A DNA stretch of 7,120 nt, from contig LRSK01000062.1 in assembly GCA_001563325.1 (NCBI GenBank), positions 1-7,120 of the forward strand, read 5' to 3'. Both the position numbers and the translations under genes were made by a program. The notes beneath the pieces are model-generated. The model had not been told where the DNA came from and did no database searches. It worked only from the letters and a program-made list of their open reading frames with translations. Origin of the DNA: Candidatus Thorarchaeota archaeon SMTZ1-83. GTDB taxonomy: Archaea > Asgardarchaeota > Thorarchaeia > Thorarchaeales > Thorarchaeaceae. Below are positions 6,209-7,120 of the stretch, piece by piece (positions within the stretch are counted from its first letter, which is position 1; every line of letters starts with the position of its first letter).

Positions 6209-6628
6209 ATGGCAACATTTCACAAATCAATCACATTGAGCACGAAAGGAAATTGTGACCTAATTGATGTGACAGGAAAGGTTGAGGACATCGTTAGAGA
6301 GAGTAGCTTTGAAGCAGGAATCTGTACCCTGTTTTGTCCTGGTTCAACAGCTTCTATAACTACCATTGAATATGAGGACGGCCTTCTGAAAGATTTTCCA
6401 GACGCGATGGAGCGACTTGTGCCACAAGACATCATATACAAACACCATCTTCGTTGGGGTGATGGCAATGGGCATTCTCATGTGAGAGCATCTATATTGG
6501 GGCCTAGCCTTACTATTCCATTTGTGAATAGCTCCTTGACCTTGGGTACATGGCAGCAGGTAGTTTGTTGTGATTTTGACAACAAGCCCCGGGATAGAAG
6601 AATCGAAGTAATGATTATAGGTGAGTAA
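6209..6628 (+). CDS. YjbQ/UPF0047-family protein (secondary thiamine-phosphate synthase enzyme)
   Basis: This 139-aa protein matches the YjbQ family (UPF0047) end to end and has normal length. Conserved features are CPGSTASITTIEYEDGLLKD (43-62), Tyr77 with His79-His80, GNGHSHVRASILGPSLTIPF (86-105), LGTWQQ (112-117), and the closing RDRRIEVMIIGE. Family members are soluble proteins with weak thiamine-phosphate synthase activity, and some complement thiE loss; their main physiological role is not settled. The histidines of GHSH and the Glu of TTIEYEDG are the likely site residues. The ATG is preceded by AAGGTGAG. The stop TAA abuts the stop of the convergent next gene with no base between. Confidence 0.94.
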   Translation: MATFHKSITLSTKGNCDLIDVTGKVEDIVRESSFEAGICTLFCPGSTASITTIEYEDGLLKDFPDAMERLVPQDIIYKHHLRWGDGNGHSHVRASILGPSLTIPFVNSSLTLGTWQQVVCCDFDNKPRDRRIEVMIIGE

Positions 6629-6898
6629 TCAGAATAAATCAGACTTATCGTCCAGCTCCCATTCAAGCTGCATTGTACCGCTGGGAACAGGGCTTGAGTC
6701 TCGTATTCTGTAGGCCAAGTAATGAATACGTAACGCCCTTCTGAGTCTATGAAGTTGAAATGGAGCATTCCAATGAGGATTCTCCTTTCTGTATTCTAGT
6801 GTGTCCATGATGTTCTTTATAGTGTCCAGCTCACGCTTAACCTGCGCCTTCACATCATCAAGGTCACGATCAATCGTGAGTGTTCCTCCGTGTGTCAT
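6629..6898 (-). CDS. Small unrecognised protein, 89 aa
   Basis: I do not recognise the family. The protein is soluble and charged. Residues about 12-37 form a Lys/Glu/Asp-rich helix (DLDDVKAQVKRELDTIKNIM), followed by NPHWNAPF and a very basic helix HRLRRALRIHYLAYRIR (about 50-66). It ends in an acidic tail with ELDDKSD. A helical hairpin fold is possible. I chose the ATG at 6898 because AAGGTG lies 7 nt upstream. The longer start at ATG 6934 (101 aa) lacks a Shine-Dalgarno sequence and follows the TATA-like TTATAC by only about 15 nt, too close for a normal transcription start. It is convergent with the YjbQ gene, stop to stop, and lies downstream of the zinc-ribbon gene on the same strand with a 72-bp gap. 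Confidence 0.6.
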   Translation of the reverse strand: MTHGGTLTIDRDLDDVKAQVKRELDTIKNIMDTLEYRKENPHWNAPFQLHRLRRALRIHYLAYRIRDSSPVPSGTMQLEWELDDKSDLF

Positions 6899-6945
6899 TT
6901 GGAAACACCTTTCCAGATACTCTCTGGAACCCATTAAACTAGGAG

Positions 6946-6951
6946 TATAAC
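6946..6951 (-). promoter_or_regulatory. Possible TATA-like element before the 89-aa protein gene
   Basis: Read on the minus strand, TTATAC stands about 48 nt before the ATG at 6898. Start of transcription about 25 nt downstream would leave room for the AAGGTG ribosome binding site. The match is short, so this is tentative. Confidence 0.3.
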
Positions 6952-6970
6952 CAAGGTATTACTTAGAATC

Positions 6971-7105
6971 TCAAATCTTTGCCTTTCTCTTTGGTTTCCT
7001 TTTCATGTTAGTCCCGCACACTGGACATTCCAGATTGGATGCGCCTTCTGGTTCCTCGTTCCCACACCCAGGACATTTTAGAATCCACGTAATCCTCTCC
7101 TTCAT
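6971..7105 (-). CDS. Small zinc-ribbon protein, 44 aa (5' end possibly beyond window)
   Basis: The frame encodes MKERITWILKCPGCGNEEPE and then a second knuckle ECPVCGTN, ending in a Lys/Arg-rich tail (KRKPKRKAKI). The two CxxCG pairs (Cys11/Cys14 and Cys27/Cys30) are a classic four-cysteine zinc ribbon, and the basic tail suggests nucleic acid or ribosome binding. The order CxxCG - Pro-x-Gly-Ala - CxxCG - basic tail loosely recalls ribosomal protein L40e, but the spacing is longer and its CRKC motif is absent, so I leave it unnamed. The ATG at 7105 has GAGGG only 3 nt upstream, an unusually short gap. The frame remains open for five more codons to the window edge, so a longer N-terminus is possible. 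Confidence 0.6.
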   Translation of the reverse strand: MKERITWILKCPGCGNEEPEGASNLECPVCGTNMKRKPKRKAKI

Positions 7106-7120
7106 TCGCCCTCTTAAGTC

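Noticed and set aside
6971..7105. Identification of the zinc ribbon as ribosomal protein L40e or RNA polymerase subunit RpoP
   Set aside because: Cysteine spacing and flanking residues do not match either family closely.
1..7120. CRISPR arrays, insertion sequences, tRNA or rRNA genes, defence or toxin-antitoxin modules
   Set aside because: No regularly spaced repeats, transposase motifs, tRNA-like arms or recognisable defence proteins were found on either strand.

Overview
The window reads as a compact piece of archaeal chromosome of moderate G+C content. Signs of this are a probable PAC2-family proteasome-assembly protein, a ferredoxin-dependent 2-oxoacid oxidoreductase subunit, TATA-like boxes about 35-45 nt before start codons, UUG and GUG starts, and a large alpha-helical-repeat (TPR/SNAP-like) protein. 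An Asgard archaeon would fit, but the sequence alone does not prove it. I see no mobile element, CRISPR array, rRNA or tRNA.

Layout, left to right: (1) 2-151 (+), the C-terminal end of a probable PAC2-family protein. (2) 156-716 (-), the gamma subunit of a pyruvate/2-oxoacid:ferredoxin oxidoreductase, standing alone. (3) 717-837, a divergent promoter region with a 10-bp palindrome. (4) 838-1647 (+), a class I SAM-dependent methyltransferase. (5) 1644-3011 (-), an FAD-dependent oxidoreductase of the phytoene-dehydrogenase/amine-oxidase superfamily. (6) 3073-4176 (-), a Gfo/Idh/MocA NAD(P)-dependent dehydrogenase with a UUG start. (7) 4177-4308, a second divergent promoter region. (8) 4309-6147 (+), a 612-aa helical-repeat protein. 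(9) 6209-6628 (+), a YjbQ/UPF0047 enzyme. (10) 6629-6898 (-), a small unrecognised protein. (11) 6971-7105 (-), a 44-aa zinc-ribbon protein whose 5' end lies near the window edge.

The genes do not form one obvious pathway. Several are metabolic: PorC-like, the FAD oxidoreductase, Gfo/Idh/MocA, the methyltransferase and YjbQ. The most interesting thread concerns the proteasome. Two proteins end in the hydrophobic-Tyr-X (HbYX) pattern that lets activators dock on the 20S proteasome: the PAC2-like protein (Met-Tyr-Ala) and the 612-aa helical-repeat protein (Leu-Tyr-Lys). The first agrees with its family. The second would make the repeat protein a candidate new proteasome-docking factor; this is inference from the tail alone.

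Three tail-to-tail gene pairs meet with a gap of 4 bp, a 4-bp overlap and a gap of 0 bp. In one of them, both stop codons are read from the same palindromic CTAG. Termination signals for these genes must therefore lie inside the opposing coding regions.
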